Assembly: GCA_019913005.1 (NCBI GenBank)
Contig: JAIOHL010000038.1
Span: 1 to 64,000, forward strand
Length of the DNA: 64,000 nucleotides
Direction: 5' to 3'
Origin: Anaerolineae bacterium
GTDB lineage: Bacteria > Chloroflexota > Anaerolineae > Aggregatilineales > J027
This document shows, in pieces, positions 9,323 through 18,237 of the stretch (within the stretch, counting starts at the first letter, position 1; every line of letters starts with the position of its first letter). Under the pieces are notes generated by a model. The model had not been told where the DNA came from, did no database searches, and saw only the letters and a program-made list of their open reading frames with translations. Both the position numbers and the translations under genes were made by a program.

Positions 9323-9979
9323 CTATTCCCGTTGCCCATATACATTCTGATACCGGGCATATAAACGATTGATGTCGTCGGATGTAATCAGAATGGGCGT
9401 ACCAATTTGGAGGGCTGTCCATACAATCGCGGCATTGTCTTCGGTCATAATAGCAGCTTTCACCGCCTCTTCCGCATTTTTACCTGTTGCAAACACGCCA
9501 TGATTTTGCAGCAGGCAAGATGGGCTGCGTCCATTTTCGAGTGTTTCCACGACTACCTGACCAATTTCTTCACCGCCAATCAGGGCAAAACGACCACACG
9601 GTATAGGGCCACCGAATTCATCCCCCATCGCGGTAGTCACGCATGGAATTTCGCGCCCCAATACGGCAAAAGCCGTTGCATAACGCGAGTGTGTATGAAC
9701 AATGCCGTACACATGGGGCATATGACGATAGATATAACAGTGCGAGGCGGTATCAGAAGATGGTTTATAATCACCTTCCACCACATAGCCCATTTCATCC
9801 ACCACCACCATATTTTCGGAGGTCAGGTCAGGAAATTTCACCCCACTGGGTTTGATAACGATGAGGCCGGTTTCAGGATCACGCCCGCTGACATTACCAC
9901 TTGTCCATGCCACCAGATTATTTTTGGGCAGTTCGGCGTGTAGTTCACATACTTCTTGGCGTAATTTTTGCAGCATCAT
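9323..9979 (-). CDS. araD: L-ribulose-5-phosphate 4-epimerase
   Basis: Class II aldolase/epimerase, 218 residues. It converts L-ribulose 5-phosphate to D-xylulose 5-phosphate, linking arabinose to the pentose phosphate pathway. Zinc-binding histidines lie in [12 protein letters not shown] and QNHGVFA, the phosphate-binding segments are TSGNVSGRD and KPSG, and SSDTASH resembles the family's acidic metal-site segment. The C-terminus [11 protein letters not shown] matches AraD rather than the fuculose aldolases. The start (ATGATG) overlaps the ribulokinase stop, so translation is coupled. Confidence 0.93.
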   Translation of the reverse strand: MMLQKLRQEVCELHAELPKNNLVAWTSGNVSGRDPETGLIVIKPSGVKFPDLTSENMVVVDEMGYVVEGDYKPSSDTASHCYIYRHMPHVYGIVHTHSRYATAFAVLGREIPCVTTAMGDEFGGPIPCGRFALIGGEEIGQVVVETLENGRSPSCLLQNHGVFATGKNAEEAVKAAIMTEDNAAIVWTALQIGTPILITSDDINRLYARYQNVYGQRE

Positions 9980-11634
9980 TGGCCCATCGCCTTGTTGCGA
10001 ATTTGTTTGAGGCGCTTCATCATATGGTTTTGACCCTCCCTCCGACCAAAATAGTCATAGAGGGTTTTGTATTCGGCATACAGCACATCATAGACGGCTT
10101 GGTTTTCTGGAATCGGCATAACCACCTCATCCTTGAGTTTCCCCATATGCTCCGATGCCTCTTGAATATTTGGATACACCCCTGCCGCGACTGCTGCATA
10201 AATGGCCGATCCGAGCGCTGGGGCTTGGGATGAGCCGGATAATTTTAAGGGTCGCCCAGTGACATCGGCATAGATTTGGCGCAAGAGGGCATTTTTCTCT
10301 GGCAGACCGCCCGCCGCGACCAATTCACGCACGGGGACACCCCGTTTTTCAAACGACTCAATGATTTCGCGTGTTCCATAGGCAGTGGATTCAATCAGGG
10401 CGCGGTAAATATCCGGCGCACGAGTAGCGAGGGTTGCCCCCAGCAGAAGGCCAGACACATTGGCATCTACGAGGGTCGAACGATTGCCGTTCCACCAGTC
10501 CAGCGCGATGAGGCCATGTTCACCGGGAGCTTGCTGGCTGGCTTCCTGTTCCAAATATTCGTGCAGCGACACCCCGGCTTGCTGCGCGGCCTCATGATAA
10601 ACAGGTGGGACGGCATGTTCTACGAACCAATTGAAAATATCGCCCACCCCACTCTGACCTGCCTCATAGCCATAAAAACCGGGGATAATGCCATCTGGTA
10701 CAACACCGCACATGCCTTCGACCACGTTGATGCGTTCACCCAGCATCACATCACAGGTCGAAGTGCCCATAATCATGACCATAATTCCCGGCTCAACCGC
10801 TTTGACGGCTGGTGCGGTGACATGAGCATCCACATTGGCAACCGCAACCGTTGTCCCCGGTAGCAGGCCTGTCCACACGGCGGCTTGTGGGGTTAATCCA
10901 CCCGCTTTGTCGCCGAGTTGGGCAAAGGTGCGGCACATTTTGTCATCCACCACATCCGCAAAGGCCGGATCAAGAGCGGCGAAATAATCACGGGATGGGA
11001 ATTCACCCCCCTGCACCATCGCCTTATAACCCGCCGTACACATATTGCGGGTTTCAACCCCCGTCAACTGCCAAACTACCCAATCGGCAGCCTCAATCAA
11101 ACGATCTGCTGCGTGATACACATCAGGGGCTTCTTGCAAAATTTGCAGTGATTTGCTGAAAAACCATTCTGAAGAAATCTTGCCGCCGTAATAATCCAAC
11201 CATGCCTCGCCACGCTGACGAGCCACCGCGTTAATTAAATCGGCTTGGGGCTGGGAAGCGTGATGTTTCCACAGTTTGACCCACGCATGGGGGTTATCTT
11301 TCCATTCGTCCAAAACACACAGCGGCGTGCCATCGGCTTTGACGGGCAGCATGGTGCAAGCCGTAAAATCAATGCCGACCCCCACCACTTCTTTAGGGTC
11401 AACGCCGCTCAAACGCAGCACCTCCGGGACAGTGTGCTTAAATACTTCAATATAATCCAACGGGTCTTGTAAGGCCCATTCTGGTGGCAATGGCTCTCGC
11501 TTACTGGGCAATGTGGAATCAATAACCCCATTGGCATATTCATGAATGGCAGTGGCGATTTCACGCCCATCCCGCGCATCCACCAAAACCGCCCGCCCTG
11601 AAAGCGTTCCAAAATCAATTCCTATGGTATACAT
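9976..11634 (-). CDS. araB: Ribulokinase (FGGY family)
   Basis: Phosphorylates L-ribulose with ATP. A 552-residue FGGY carbohydrate kinase. The N-terminal phosphate-1 motif IGIDFGTLSGRAVLVD and the segments ACTMLPVKADGTPLC and NPHAWVKLWKHH are those of AraB; the C-terminal FGGY domain has IESTAYGTREIIESF and VAAGGLPEKN. The start is placed at ATG 11634 because homologues begin at this MYTIGIDFG. An in-frame ATG at 11703 overlaps the stop of the upstream permease (ATGA) and would add 23 residues; coupling argues for it, homology against it. The stop overlaps araD. Confidence 0.93.
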   Translation of the reverse strand: MYTIGIDFGTLSGRAVLVDARDGREIATAIHEYANGVIDSTLPSKREPLPPEWALQDPLDYIEVFKHTVPEVLRLSGVDPKEVVGVGIDFTACTMLPVKADGTPLCVLDEWKDNPHAWVKLWKHHASQPQADLINAVARQRGEAWLDYYGGKISSEWFFSKSLQILQEAPDVYHAADRLIEAADWVVWQLTGVETRNMCTAGYKAMVQGGEFPSRDYFAALDPAFADVVDDKMCRTFAQLGDKAGGLTPQAAVWTGLLPGTTVAVANVDAHVTAPAVKAVEPGIMVMIMGTSTCDVMLGERINVVEGMCGVVPDGIIPGFYGYEAGQSGVGDIFNWFVEHAVPPVYHEAAQQAGVSLHEYLEQEASQQAPGEHGLIALDWWNGNRSTLVDANVSGLLLGATLATRAPDIYRALIESTAYGTREIIESFEKRGVPVRELVAAGGLPEKNALLRQIYADVTGRPLKLSGSSQAPALGSAIYAAVAAGVYPNIQEASEHMGKLKDEVVMPIPENQAVYDVLYAEYKTLYDYFGRREGQNHMMKRLKQIRNKAMGQ

Positions 11635-11699
11635 TTTCTTGTCAGCCTTAAATTGATTAAGAGTTATCACCCCGCACGTTTTTCCAAAGCGCCAGTGTT

Positions 11700-12698
11700 T
11701 CATGCCGTTGAGACAGTAGTTGGCCTGACTTGTCGCTTAAACGAGAACAACTTGGGACGGGCGCTCAACAGTTTTTGCATGGCGATAAACCCAAACAACA
11801 GGCCACCGACCACGATCTTGATCCACCATGGCGACAGTGAGCCTTCAAGCGTCAGATAGGTGCGGATGACACCCGGCAGCAGCACGCCGATAAACGTGCC
11901 AATGACATAGCCGACCCCACCTGTGAGGAGCGTGCCCCCGATGACCACCGCCGCGATGATGTCCATTTCGGCCCCAACCGTGATGGTCGAGTCACCGGAG
12001 CGTTTGGAAAGGGAGAGGACGATACCGGCAAACGTCGCTAAGAAGCTGCTCAGGGTATAAACCATGATGGTCGTGCGCCCCACTGGAACCCCCATCATCA
12101 AGGCGGCGGTATCATTGCCCCCAATCGCGTACACATTCCGTCCAAAACGGGTGAAGTGGGCTAGATAGATGCCAATGACCAACACCGCCAAAAACGCGCC
12201 AGCCGCGAAGGTGAAACGGCCCTTGTCGGGGAAGATGTACACTAATTTGGACACACGGATATACAGAGGGTGGGTGATACGGATAGATTCGGTGGTCAAC
12301 ACATACGCCATGCCACGCGCCAAAAACATGCCGGACAGCGTGGCGATAAAGGCCGGAATCTTGAAATAATAGATAAAGACACCCATCACCGCGCCAAAAA
12401 TCGTCCCCATGCCCAACACAATAGCGAAGACCAGATAGGGATCCATGCCTTCCCGTGTAATCATCAGGGCACAGAACACCCCGGTAAACGCGATCACCGA
12501 GCCAACCGACAGGTCAATCCCGCCGGAGATAATCACAAATGTCATCCCGATAGCGGCGATTCCCAGATGGGCATTATCCCGTAGCAGGTTACAGACCACG
12601 CGCATCGAGCCAAAGCTAGAAAAGTGATAGTAGCAATAGGCGTAGATGGCGCTAAACACCAAGAACGTTACCAATAGAGGAAAAAACCGCGATTTCAT
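11700..12698 (-). CDS. yjfF: Sugar ABC transporter permease (YjfF-like)
   Basis: A 332-residue BPD_transp_2 family membrane protein with eight to ten helices. Characteristic segments are GMTFVIISGGIDLSVGSV near the N-terminus and GNDTAALMMGVPVGR in the cytoplasmic coupling region; GGTLLTGGVGYVIGT follows in the C-terminal half. Together with the next-upstream permease it would form a heterodimeric channel like the E. coli YtfT/YjfF galactofuranose importer. Here it sits between the transport genes and araB, so its substrate is probably L-arabinose. The gap to the upstream permease gene is only 17 bases. Confidence 0.88.
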   Translation of the reverse strand: MKSRFFPLLVTFLVFSAIYAYCYYHFSSFGSMRVVCNLLRDNAHLGIAAIGMTFVIISGGIDLSVGSVIAFTGVFCALMITREGMDPYLVFAIVLGMGTIFGAVMGVFIYYFKIPAFIATLSGMFLARGMAYVLTTESIRITHPLYIRVSKLVYIFPDKGRFTFAAGAFLAVLVIGIYLAHFTRFGRNVYAIGGNDTAALMMGVPVGRTTIMVYTLSSFLATFAGIVLSLSKRSGDSTITVGAEMDIIAAVVIGGTLLTGGVGYVIGTFIGVLLPGVIRTYLTLEGSLSPWWIKIVVGGLLFGFIAMQKLLSARPKLFSFKRQVRPTTVSTA

Positions 12699-12715
12699 AG
12701 CGCTCTCCTAAACGT

Positions 12716-13825
12716 CTATTTGAAAACTGCTCGAAGTTTGAGCACGGGTTTGAACAAACGACCCACCGCTTGTTTAAATTCTTTGGATTGAAGCAGCAAT
12801 ACCAACAAAATGACGATAGCCTTGACGACTAAGTTGGCGTTGGGGTGCAAGTCGCTGATGTACAGACCGATACGCAGACTTTGGATAATCAGCGCCCCCA
12901 TCGCACTCAGCACCAAACTAAAACGTCCGCCGCTGAGGAGTGTTCCACCGATGACCACTGCCACAATCGCGTCGAGTTCCGACCACATGCCAGCGGTATG
13001 CGGGTCGGCATAGGTGTTTTCACCCGCAACAATCAACCCGGCGATGGCGGCGCAAATACCAGAGATAATATAGACAAACAGCTTAATCACGGTGGCATTC
13101 ACGCCTGTGTAATGACTGGCCTTCGCGTTAATCCCTACCGATTCAATCAGTAGGCCGAGGGCTGTGCGCCGTACCAGCAAATAAACCACTACCAGCGCAA
13201 TTGCGGCGACATACACCGGGAAAGGCATTCCCAAGATGGTTCCTTGACCCATAAAGGCGAGGGTCTCATCAGTGTACGTTGGTGATTGACCATCGGTAAT
13301 CATTTGAGCAATCCCACGACCCGCCACCATCAGAATCAACGTGGCGATAATGGGCTGGATGTCAAACAGGGCGACCAAGACTCCGTTCCACAATCCACAC
13401 AACGCCCCCACCAAAATCGCAATCGCAATCACGAATCCCGGATAGTACAAAATGTTGTCCGACCCAGCCTCATGACGGTTAATCAGCACGGCGGATACAG
13501 CGGCACAAATCGCCATCACCGCACCCACCGAAAGATCAACACCTTTGGTAGCGATGACCAGTGTCATGCCGATTGAAAGCAGCATAATCGGCGCGGCCCC
13601 GTCCAGCGTATTGATGAGGCTACCCGTTAAGCGCCCATTGATCATACGGACGGTGAAAAAGGTCGGCGAAACCATGCGATCTACTAATAAAATAATAATG
13701 AGTGCCAAAATCGTCCAAAGGGCACGATTGTCGCCTCGAAAGATATTGCGCCACTTAAAATTGGTCGCCTTTTGTGGTTTATTCTCGTTGACAGGCGTCA
13801 ATACCTGTTTTTCCATCTCTACCAT
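12716..13825 (-). CDS. ytfT: Sugar ABC transporter permease (YtfT-like)
   Basis: A 369-residue membrane protein of the RbsC/YtfT type. A cytoplasmic N-terminus of about 30 residues is followed by some ten helices, with ASIGMTLVIATKG-like segment LLSIGMTLVIATKGVDLSVGAVMAI, and a coupling region SVGINAKASHYTGVN. The conserved GGTLLSGGRFSL loop follows. The ATG at 13825 comes directly after the stop of the ATPase gene and has GGAGAAG 10-12 bases upstream, inside the end of that gene. It forms the import channel with the YjfF-like protein. Confidence 0.9.
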   Translation of the reverse strand: MVEMEKQVLTPVNENKPQKATNFKWRNIFRGDNRALWTILALIIILLVDRMVSPTFFTVRMINGRLTGSLINTLDGAAPIMLLSIGMTLVIATKGVDLSVGAVMAICAAVSAVLINRHEAGSDNILYYPGFVIAIAILVGALCGLWNGVLVALFDIQPIIATLILMVAGRGIAQMITDGQSPTYTDETLAFMGQGTILGMPFPVYVAAIALVVVYLLVRRTALGLLIESVGINAKASHYTGVNATVIKLFVYIISGICAAIAGLIVAGENTYADPHTAGMWSELDAIVAVVIGGTLLSGGRFSLVLSAMGALIIQSLRIGLYISDLHPNANLVVKAIVILLVLLLQSKEFKQAVGRLFKPVLKLRAVFK

Positions 13826-13827
13826 CT

Positions 13828-15342
13828 CTACTTCTCCGCAATCGCTTGCATGATAGCGTCTTCGCTGATTTCATCGCCTGTGAGTTCCGTGAGCTTCTTG
13901 CGGTCACGTAGCACAACCACCCGGTCACTATAATCCACGACTTCCGCCAGTTCTGAAGAAATGACCATCAAGGCCTTTCCTTCTTTGGCAAGGCGCTTGA
14001 TGATGTTGATGATTTCGGCGTGTGCGCCAATATCAATCCCGCGTGTCGGCTCATCCAAAATCAGCAATTCGGGATTAGAGACCAACCAGCGGGCCAAAAT
14101 GACCTTTTGTTGATTGCCGCCAGAGAGTTCGCGCACGGGTTTTTCGGCATCAGTGGTGACAATGTGCAAGGCTTCAATCATTTCATCAGCATACTGCTCC
14201 TGCCGCTTATAGGGGATGTGCCGATACCAGCCCAGTTTGGCTTGGAGTGCGAGGATAATGTTTTCACGGATGGTCAGGTCAGCGATGAGGCCTTCCACTT
14301 TGCGGTCTTCGGGGCAAAGGCCGAATCCGTAGCGGATGGCTTTGCGCGGGGAACTGATTTTTACCTTCTTACTCTCGACAAAGGCTTCACCCTTTTCGCT
14401 CCGATTGATACCAAACACCAGATGGCCCATTTCAGTTCGCCCAGACCCCAACAAGCCTGCCAGTCCGACAATTTCGCCTTTTTTGATTTCGAGGTCAAAG
14501 GGTTCAATCATGCCACGCTTGGCAAAGCCTTTGATATCGAGGAAGGTGTCATGTTTACTGTCACCGTTGGTGATTTGGTTGCTGCGTTTACCCAATGTCT
14601 CGGTAAACTCGCGGCCCAACATCTCGGAGATAAGTTTCGCTCTCGGTAATTCTTTGGTCAGGTGCTCGCCAACTTTACGTCCATTCCGCAGCACCGTGAT
14701 ACGATCCGAAATTTCATATACTTGATCTAGAAAGTGGGTAATTAACAAAATTCCGATGCCGTGTTCCTCAAGTGAACGGATCACCGAAAATAGCGTTTCA
14801 ACTTCATGCCGATCCAAGCTGGAAGTCGGCTCATCCAGAATGAGGATTTTGGCGGAAAGATCAACCCCGCGCACAATCGCCACGATTTGTTGGATGGCGA
14901 TGGAATAAGATGAAAGGTCACGGGTAACATCAATGTCAATATTGAATGTCTTGAGCAACTTGCGGGCCTTTTTATTCATCAACTGCATACTTACCATGCC
15001 GAGGAAACGCGGCTGGCGGCCCACATATAGATTCTCAGCAACCGAAAGGGTAGGGATAAGATTAATTTCCTGATATACCGCGCTAATGCCCAATTCTTGA
15101 GCATGGCCGGGGCTACGCGGTTCGATGAGTTTACCATTCAGACGAATGGTTCCGGCATCGCGTTTGTATACTCCGGTGATGACTTTAATCAGGGTTGATT
15201 TGCCAGCGCCGTTTTCGCCCAACACTGCATGAACCTCACCCGGATATAATGTAAAATCAACTTCGGATAATGCGGGTGTCGCGGTGAACGTTTTGGTGAG
15301 ACCCCGCACCTCTAGCAAGGCAGGTTGCTCGTTGGTACTCAT
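13828..15342 (-). CDS. ytfR: Sugar ABC transporter ATP-binding protein, tandem domains (YtfR/MglA-like)
   Basis: A 504-residue fusion of two ABC ATPase domains, as in RbsA, MglA and YtfR. The first domain has an intact Walker A (GENGAGKST), Q-loop in GISAVYQEI, signature-like SSYSIAIQQIVAI and Walker B ILILDEPTSSLD. The second has the degenerate Walker A GLLGSGRTE usual in this family, then LSGGNQQK and LLILDEPTRGID. Only the first-type site with an intact lysine is expected to hydrolyse ATP efficiently. It follows the binding-protein gene after a 149-base gap that carries two hairpins. Confidence 0.93.
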   Translation of the reverse strand: MSTNEQPALLEVRGLTKTFTATPALSEVDFTLYPGEVHAVLGENGAGKSTLIKVITGVYKRDAGTIRLNGKLIEPRSPGHAQELGISAVYQEINLIPTLSVAENLYVGRQPRFLGMVSMQLMNKKARKLLKTFNIDIDVTRDLSSYSIAIQQIVAIVRGVDLSAKILILDEPTSSLDRHEVETLFSVIRSLEEHGIGILLITHFLDQVYEISDRITVLRNGRKVGEHLTKELPRAKLISEMLGREFTETLGKRSNQITNGDSKHDTFLDIKGFAKRGMIEPFDLEIKKGEIVGLAGLLGSGRTEMGHLVFGINRSEKGEAFVESKKVKISSPRKAIRYGFGLCPEDRKVEGLIADLTIRENIILALQAKLGWYRHIPYKRQEQYADEMIEALHIVTTDAEKPVRELSGGNQQKVILARWLVSNPELLILDEPTRGIDIGAHAEIINIIKRLAKEGKALMVISSELAEVVDYSDRVVVLRDRKKLTELTGDEISEDAIMQAIAEK

Positions 15343-15391
15343 GATTCAAAACCCTATAAATTTGGTAAGATATACACCCTTAAGTGATGTC

Positions 15392-15441
15392 GGAGGGAAA
15401 TCAACCTGCAACCTCTCCGCTGCTTTGTTGATTTCCGCTCC
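15392..15441 (-). terminator. Long hairpin between sugar-binding protein and ATPase genes
   Basis: GGAGGGAAATCAAC pairs with GTTGATTTCCGCTCC, leaving a single bulged base and a loop of about 21 bases. It is the distal of two tandem hairpins in this gap and probably protects the binding-protein mRNA or partly ends transcription. Confidence 0.55.
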
Positions 15442-15449
15442 GCAATGGT

Positions 15450-15477
15450 CGGAGGGGATTGGGTTTATGCCCCTCCG
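15450..15477 (-). terminator. Hairpin directly after the sugar-binding protein gene
   Basis: A perfect 8-bp stem (CGGAGGGG / CCCCTCCG, 12-base loop) 14 bases after the binding-protein stop. No T tract on the transcribed strand; likely attenuates read-through into the ATPase gene. Confidence 0.55.
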
Positions 15478-15491
15478 CCCTCACACACTAG

Positions 15492-16442
15492 TTATTGATG
15501 ATCGGCATCATAGTCGGCGCGGTTGGTATACAGCTTGCCCGCTACCGGAATCCATTTGGGCAGTTCTTCACCATTGAGAGTCGCAACAACGGCGTCAAAC
15601 GCGGGGCCGCCCATGAAGGGGCTGAGTTCGACGGTGGCATTGGCTTCACCAGTGTCCAGTGAATCGAAGATGTCAGGAATCGCGTCAACGGAGACAACCA
15701 GAATATCGGTACCGGGAACGAGGCCGGCTTCTTTGATGGCTTCGATAGCACCAATCGCCATGTCGTCATTGTGCGCCCATACGGCACAAATGTTGGCTGG
15801 GTCTTCGGAGCTTAGGAAGCTTTCCATAACCTGCTTGCCCTGAGCGCGAACAAAGTCGCCAGTTTCAGAGGCAATGATTTGCATACCGGGGAAGAGCGCG
15901 ATCACTTCATTGAAACCCGCCATGCGGTCATTGGCCGCAGCGGAACCGACTGTACCTTGCAGTTCAACGATATTGCACTGTCCAGAAGTGGCCTGCACCA
16001 ACCATGCCGCTGCCAAACGGCCTTCATGCACGAAGTCGGAGGAAACGCGGGTTACATATAGTGAGGGGTCAGAGTCTACGTTACGGTCAACAATCACGAC
16101 GGGGATACCAGCGTCCTGCGCTTCTTGTAGAACATCGTCCCAACCGCTCTCAACCACGGGGGCGAGAATAATGGCGTCTACGTCACCTTGAGCAATCCAC
16201 GCACGCATGGCTGCAATCTGGTTTTCTTGTTGCTGTTGAGCATCGGAGAACAACAGATTGATACCACGAGCTTCGGCTTCAGCTTTCACCGCATCGGTAA
16301 AGGATGTGCGCCAAGCGCTTTCGGAACCGATTTGCGAGAACCCGATAGTCAGGCCTTCGCCGCCATCTTGGGCTTTCACATTGACTGCGCCCACGAACGT
16401 GACCATCAAAGCGAGCAGTAGACAGAATTTCACCAATTTCAT
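15492..16442 (-). CDS. ytfQ: Sugar ABC transporter substrate-binding protein (YtfQ-like)
   Basis: Periplasmic-binding-protein-like (Peripla_BP_4) sugar receptor, 316 residues. The signal peptide (MKLVKFCLLLALMVTFVGAVNVKA) ends near KAQDGG; the mature domain begins GLTIGFSQIGSESAWR, which is close to the galactofuranose receptor YtfQ. Other landmarks are DAIILAPVVESGW and the ligand-contact segment VWAHNDDMAIGAI. The frame runs to 16541 upstream, but ATG 16442 has an AGGAGG nine bases before it and gives the signal peptide. It is the first gene of the arabinose operon; its regulator is divergently encoded 398 bases away and palindromic operators lie between. By context it binds L-arabinose. 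Confidence 0.9.
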   Translation of the reverse strand: MKLVKFCLLLALMVTFVGAVNVKAQDGGEGLTIGFSQIGSESAWRTSFTDAVKAEAEARGINLLFSDAQQQQENQIAAMRAWIAQGDVDAIILAPVVESGWDDVLQEAQDAGIPVVIVDRNVDSDPSLYVTRVSSDFVHEGRLAAAWLVQATSGQCNIVELQGTVGSAAANDRMAGFNEVIALFPGMQIIASETGDFVRAQGKQVMESFLSSEDPANICAVWAHNDDMAIGAIEAIKEAGLVPGTDILVVSVDAIPDIFDSLDTGEANATVELSPFMGGPAFDAVVATLNGEELPKWIPVAGKLYTNRADYDADHQ

Positions 16443-16710
16443 TTCAAAAATCCTCCTAAGATGAATCAATCGAACAGATCGAATTGCGTGTTTAGAAATC
16501 GTGTACCAAAAATCAACTGCGATAGACGCCTCCTTTACCAACTATTTGCCGAGTGGAAATATCTGCGCTGTGATTGCCATCCCGTCGAAAGCACACAGCA
16601 CATGCGGATTGATCTGAGGTTCAGTCAAGGGTAGGGGAATTGATAACCCGAAGGAATTCATTGTTTTCCACCCCAACTCTAGTAAAAAAGAAATTACTTA
16701 TGTTTAAAAC

Positions 16711-16739
16711 TTGTGATTGTTCACGAAATTGAATAAAAT
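16711..16739 (+). promoter_or_regulatory. Promoter of the LacI-family regulator gene
   Basis: TTGTGA (16711-16716), 17-base spacer, TAAAAT (16734-16739). One operator overlaps its -35 box and a second begins five bases after its -10 box, so the regulator probably represses its own gene as well as the divergent operon. Confidence 0.5.
16712..16725. promoter_or_regulatory. LacI-type operator, imperfect copy
   Basis: TGTGATTGTTCACG matches 11 of 14 bases of the perfect operator at 16745-16758. The two centres are 33 bp apart, three helical turns, which would place two repressor dimers on one DNA face. Confidence 0.45.
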
Positions 16740-16743
16740 AATC

Positions 16744-16759
16744 ATGTGAACGTTCACAT
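16744..16759. promoter_or_regulatory. LacI-type operator, perfect 16-bp palindrome
   Basis: ATGTGAACGTTCACAT is a perfect palindrome with a central CG, the usual form of LacI/GalR family operators. It lies between the divergent regulator gene and the arabinose operon. Confidence 0.7.
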
Positions 16760-16840
16760 ATAAGTTTTCACATTTTTCTAAAAATGTCAAGAGATTGGAA
16801 AAATTTTGTCGTGTATCCATTTTTAAGAAGGTAAAACTCA

Positions 16841-17848
16841 ATGAAGCCTAAAAGTACCCATGCCACTCTCCATGATGTTGCGGAGCTTGCGGGTGTCTCT
16901 CATCAGACCGTTTCACGTGTGATTAACGACAGTCCGAGTGTTTCCGAAAATACACGGCAGCGCGTATTGGAAGCGATTCAGCAGCTTAACTATCAACCCA
17001 ACCACACTGCCCGTGCGCTAGCAACACGGCGATCATTGACCCTAGAAATCGTTACCTTTGGGGTGGGTTATTATGGCCCTGCTCAGATGATGGGTGGCGT
17101 AGAACGTGCGGCTAAGGCTAGAGGGTATCGGCTATTTTTTTCCAATCTAGATCGCCTGACCTATGCCGATATGCGAGAGACAGTTGAAGATTTGAAACGG
17201 CAGCAGGTAGAAGGGGTTGTCTTAATTGCTCCTGTGCGAAGCGTGCTATACGAGGAGTTGATTAAAGAACGAAACAATATTCCTGTGGTTCAGTTGGCAA
17301 CCCAAAAAGATGTCACCTTCCCCTCGATCATCATTGACCAGCATCTTGGTTCTCGGCTGGCAACCCAGCACTTGATTGATACAGGCCATTCCAGCATTGC
17401 GGCAATCAGCGGCCCCTTGCATTGGAATGACGCCGCCGCCCGTCACGAAGGTTGGCTTGATACTCTACAAGACAATCATCTGAACCCGGTTAATTGGACA
17501 GAAGGTGACTGGTCAGCGGCGAGTGGCTATCGCGCCGCACACGAACTAGTAGATCATGGCGCGAAATTTACAGCATTAGTGATTGCCAACGACCAGATGG
17601 CGCTCGGAGCTATATTAGCGCTACGCGAGCGTGGATTACGCATTCCAGAGGATGTGTCTATTGTAGGCTTTGATGATATTCCAGAGGCATCTTTTTTCGA
17701 TCCCCCCTTAACCACCATCCGGCAAGATTTCAGCACGCTTGGAGAACAAAGCGTCGAATATCTGGTGGAGATTATAGCCGATCCAGAGTCGGCAGCAGGG
17801 CAACGTGTCCTGACGCCAAGATTGATCCTTCGAAAAAGCCACCGTTAG
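16841..17848 (+). CDS. LacI-family transcriptional regulator (arabinose operon repressor)
   Basis: A 335-residue LacI/GalR regulator. The N-terminal helix-turn-helix reads HATLHDVAELAGVSHQTVSRVIN with the hinge helix YQPNHTARALATRRS; the remainder is a periplasmic-binding-protein-like sensor domain ending in the family's VSIVGFDDIPEASFFDPPLTTIRQD. Start ATG 16841 has AAGAAGG upstream. It diverges from the arabinose transport/catabolism operon and would repress it until the inducer (L-arabinose or a derivative) binds, doing the job of AraC or AraR in other bacteria. The operators at 16712 and 16744 fit. Control of this operon is inferred from position. Confidence 0.92.
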   Translation: MKPKSTHATLHDVAELAGVSHQTVSRVINDSPSVSENTRQRVLEAIQQLNYQPNHTARALATRRSLTLEIVTFGVGYYGPAQMMGGVERAAKARGYRLFFSNLDRLTYADMRETVEDLKRQQVEGVVLIAPVRSVLYEELIKERNNIPVVQLATQKDVTFPSIIIDQHLGSRLATQHLIDTGHSSIAAISGPLHWNDAAARHEGWLDTLQDNHLNPVNWTEGDWSAASGYRAAHELVDHGAKFTALVIANDQMALGAILALRERGLRIPEDVSIVGFDDIPEASFFDPPLTTIRQDFSTLGEQSVEYLVEIIADPESAAGQRVLTPRLILRKSHR

Positions 17849-18237
17849 GCCCAAAATCAAGCTGCGCGTTGTAACTGCATTCCAAGTAAATGTCACAATG
17901 GTTGGCTTAAACGAGGAGTATGCCGAGATTGTGTTAACGTTCACAAATCAATTTTCAGCAGATATTAGATCAACCCCCTACCCCATCGGCTGATCGAAAA
18001 TCCAATTTGGGTTGGTACCTTTGACGACACCAGCATCGCACGCTGCCAACGACTGTGGCGAGAGGCTACCCAGTGAAAAATGGATTTAGAGTTTAATCTA
18101 AGACTTAGGAAAAGTTGAAAGCGATTGCAAAATGGAAGAATTGGGCTGGGAACAAGCATCAAAGCGCCGTACATCTCAATCACGCTAATCCAGTCCTTGA
18201 CTGATCGCCCGGTCAATTTTAGACATAAGGCGAATAT
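17849..18237. other. Intergenic stretch with possible gene remnant
   Basis: No intact gene is seen. Besides an operator-like site at 17932-17945, the plus strand at 17969-18076 has a 35-codon stop-bounded frame without a start that reads like protein (it contains ENPIWVGTFDD and CQRLWREATQ). It may be the decayed end of a gene once under the same repressor. I do not recognise the family. Confidence 0.25.
17932..17945. promoter_or_regulatory. Third LacI-type operator-like site, downstream of the regulator gene
   Basis: TGTTAACGTTCACA differs at one of 14 positions from the perfect operator at 16745. It lies 84 bases after the regulator stop, with no intact gene next to it, and might serve DNA looping or be a leftover from a lost target gene. 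Confidence 0.4.

Noticed and set aside
9273-9422. N-terminal extension of araA by 50 codons
   Set aside because: It overlaps the araD 3' end, has no homology to the family, and the ATG at 9272 has a good ribosome binding site.
10276-10863. 195-codon plus-strand frame
   Set aside because: Antisense to araB, shadow frame.
14020-14649. 209-codon plus-strand frame
   Set aside because: Antisense to the ytfR-like ATPase; contains no domain-like sequence.
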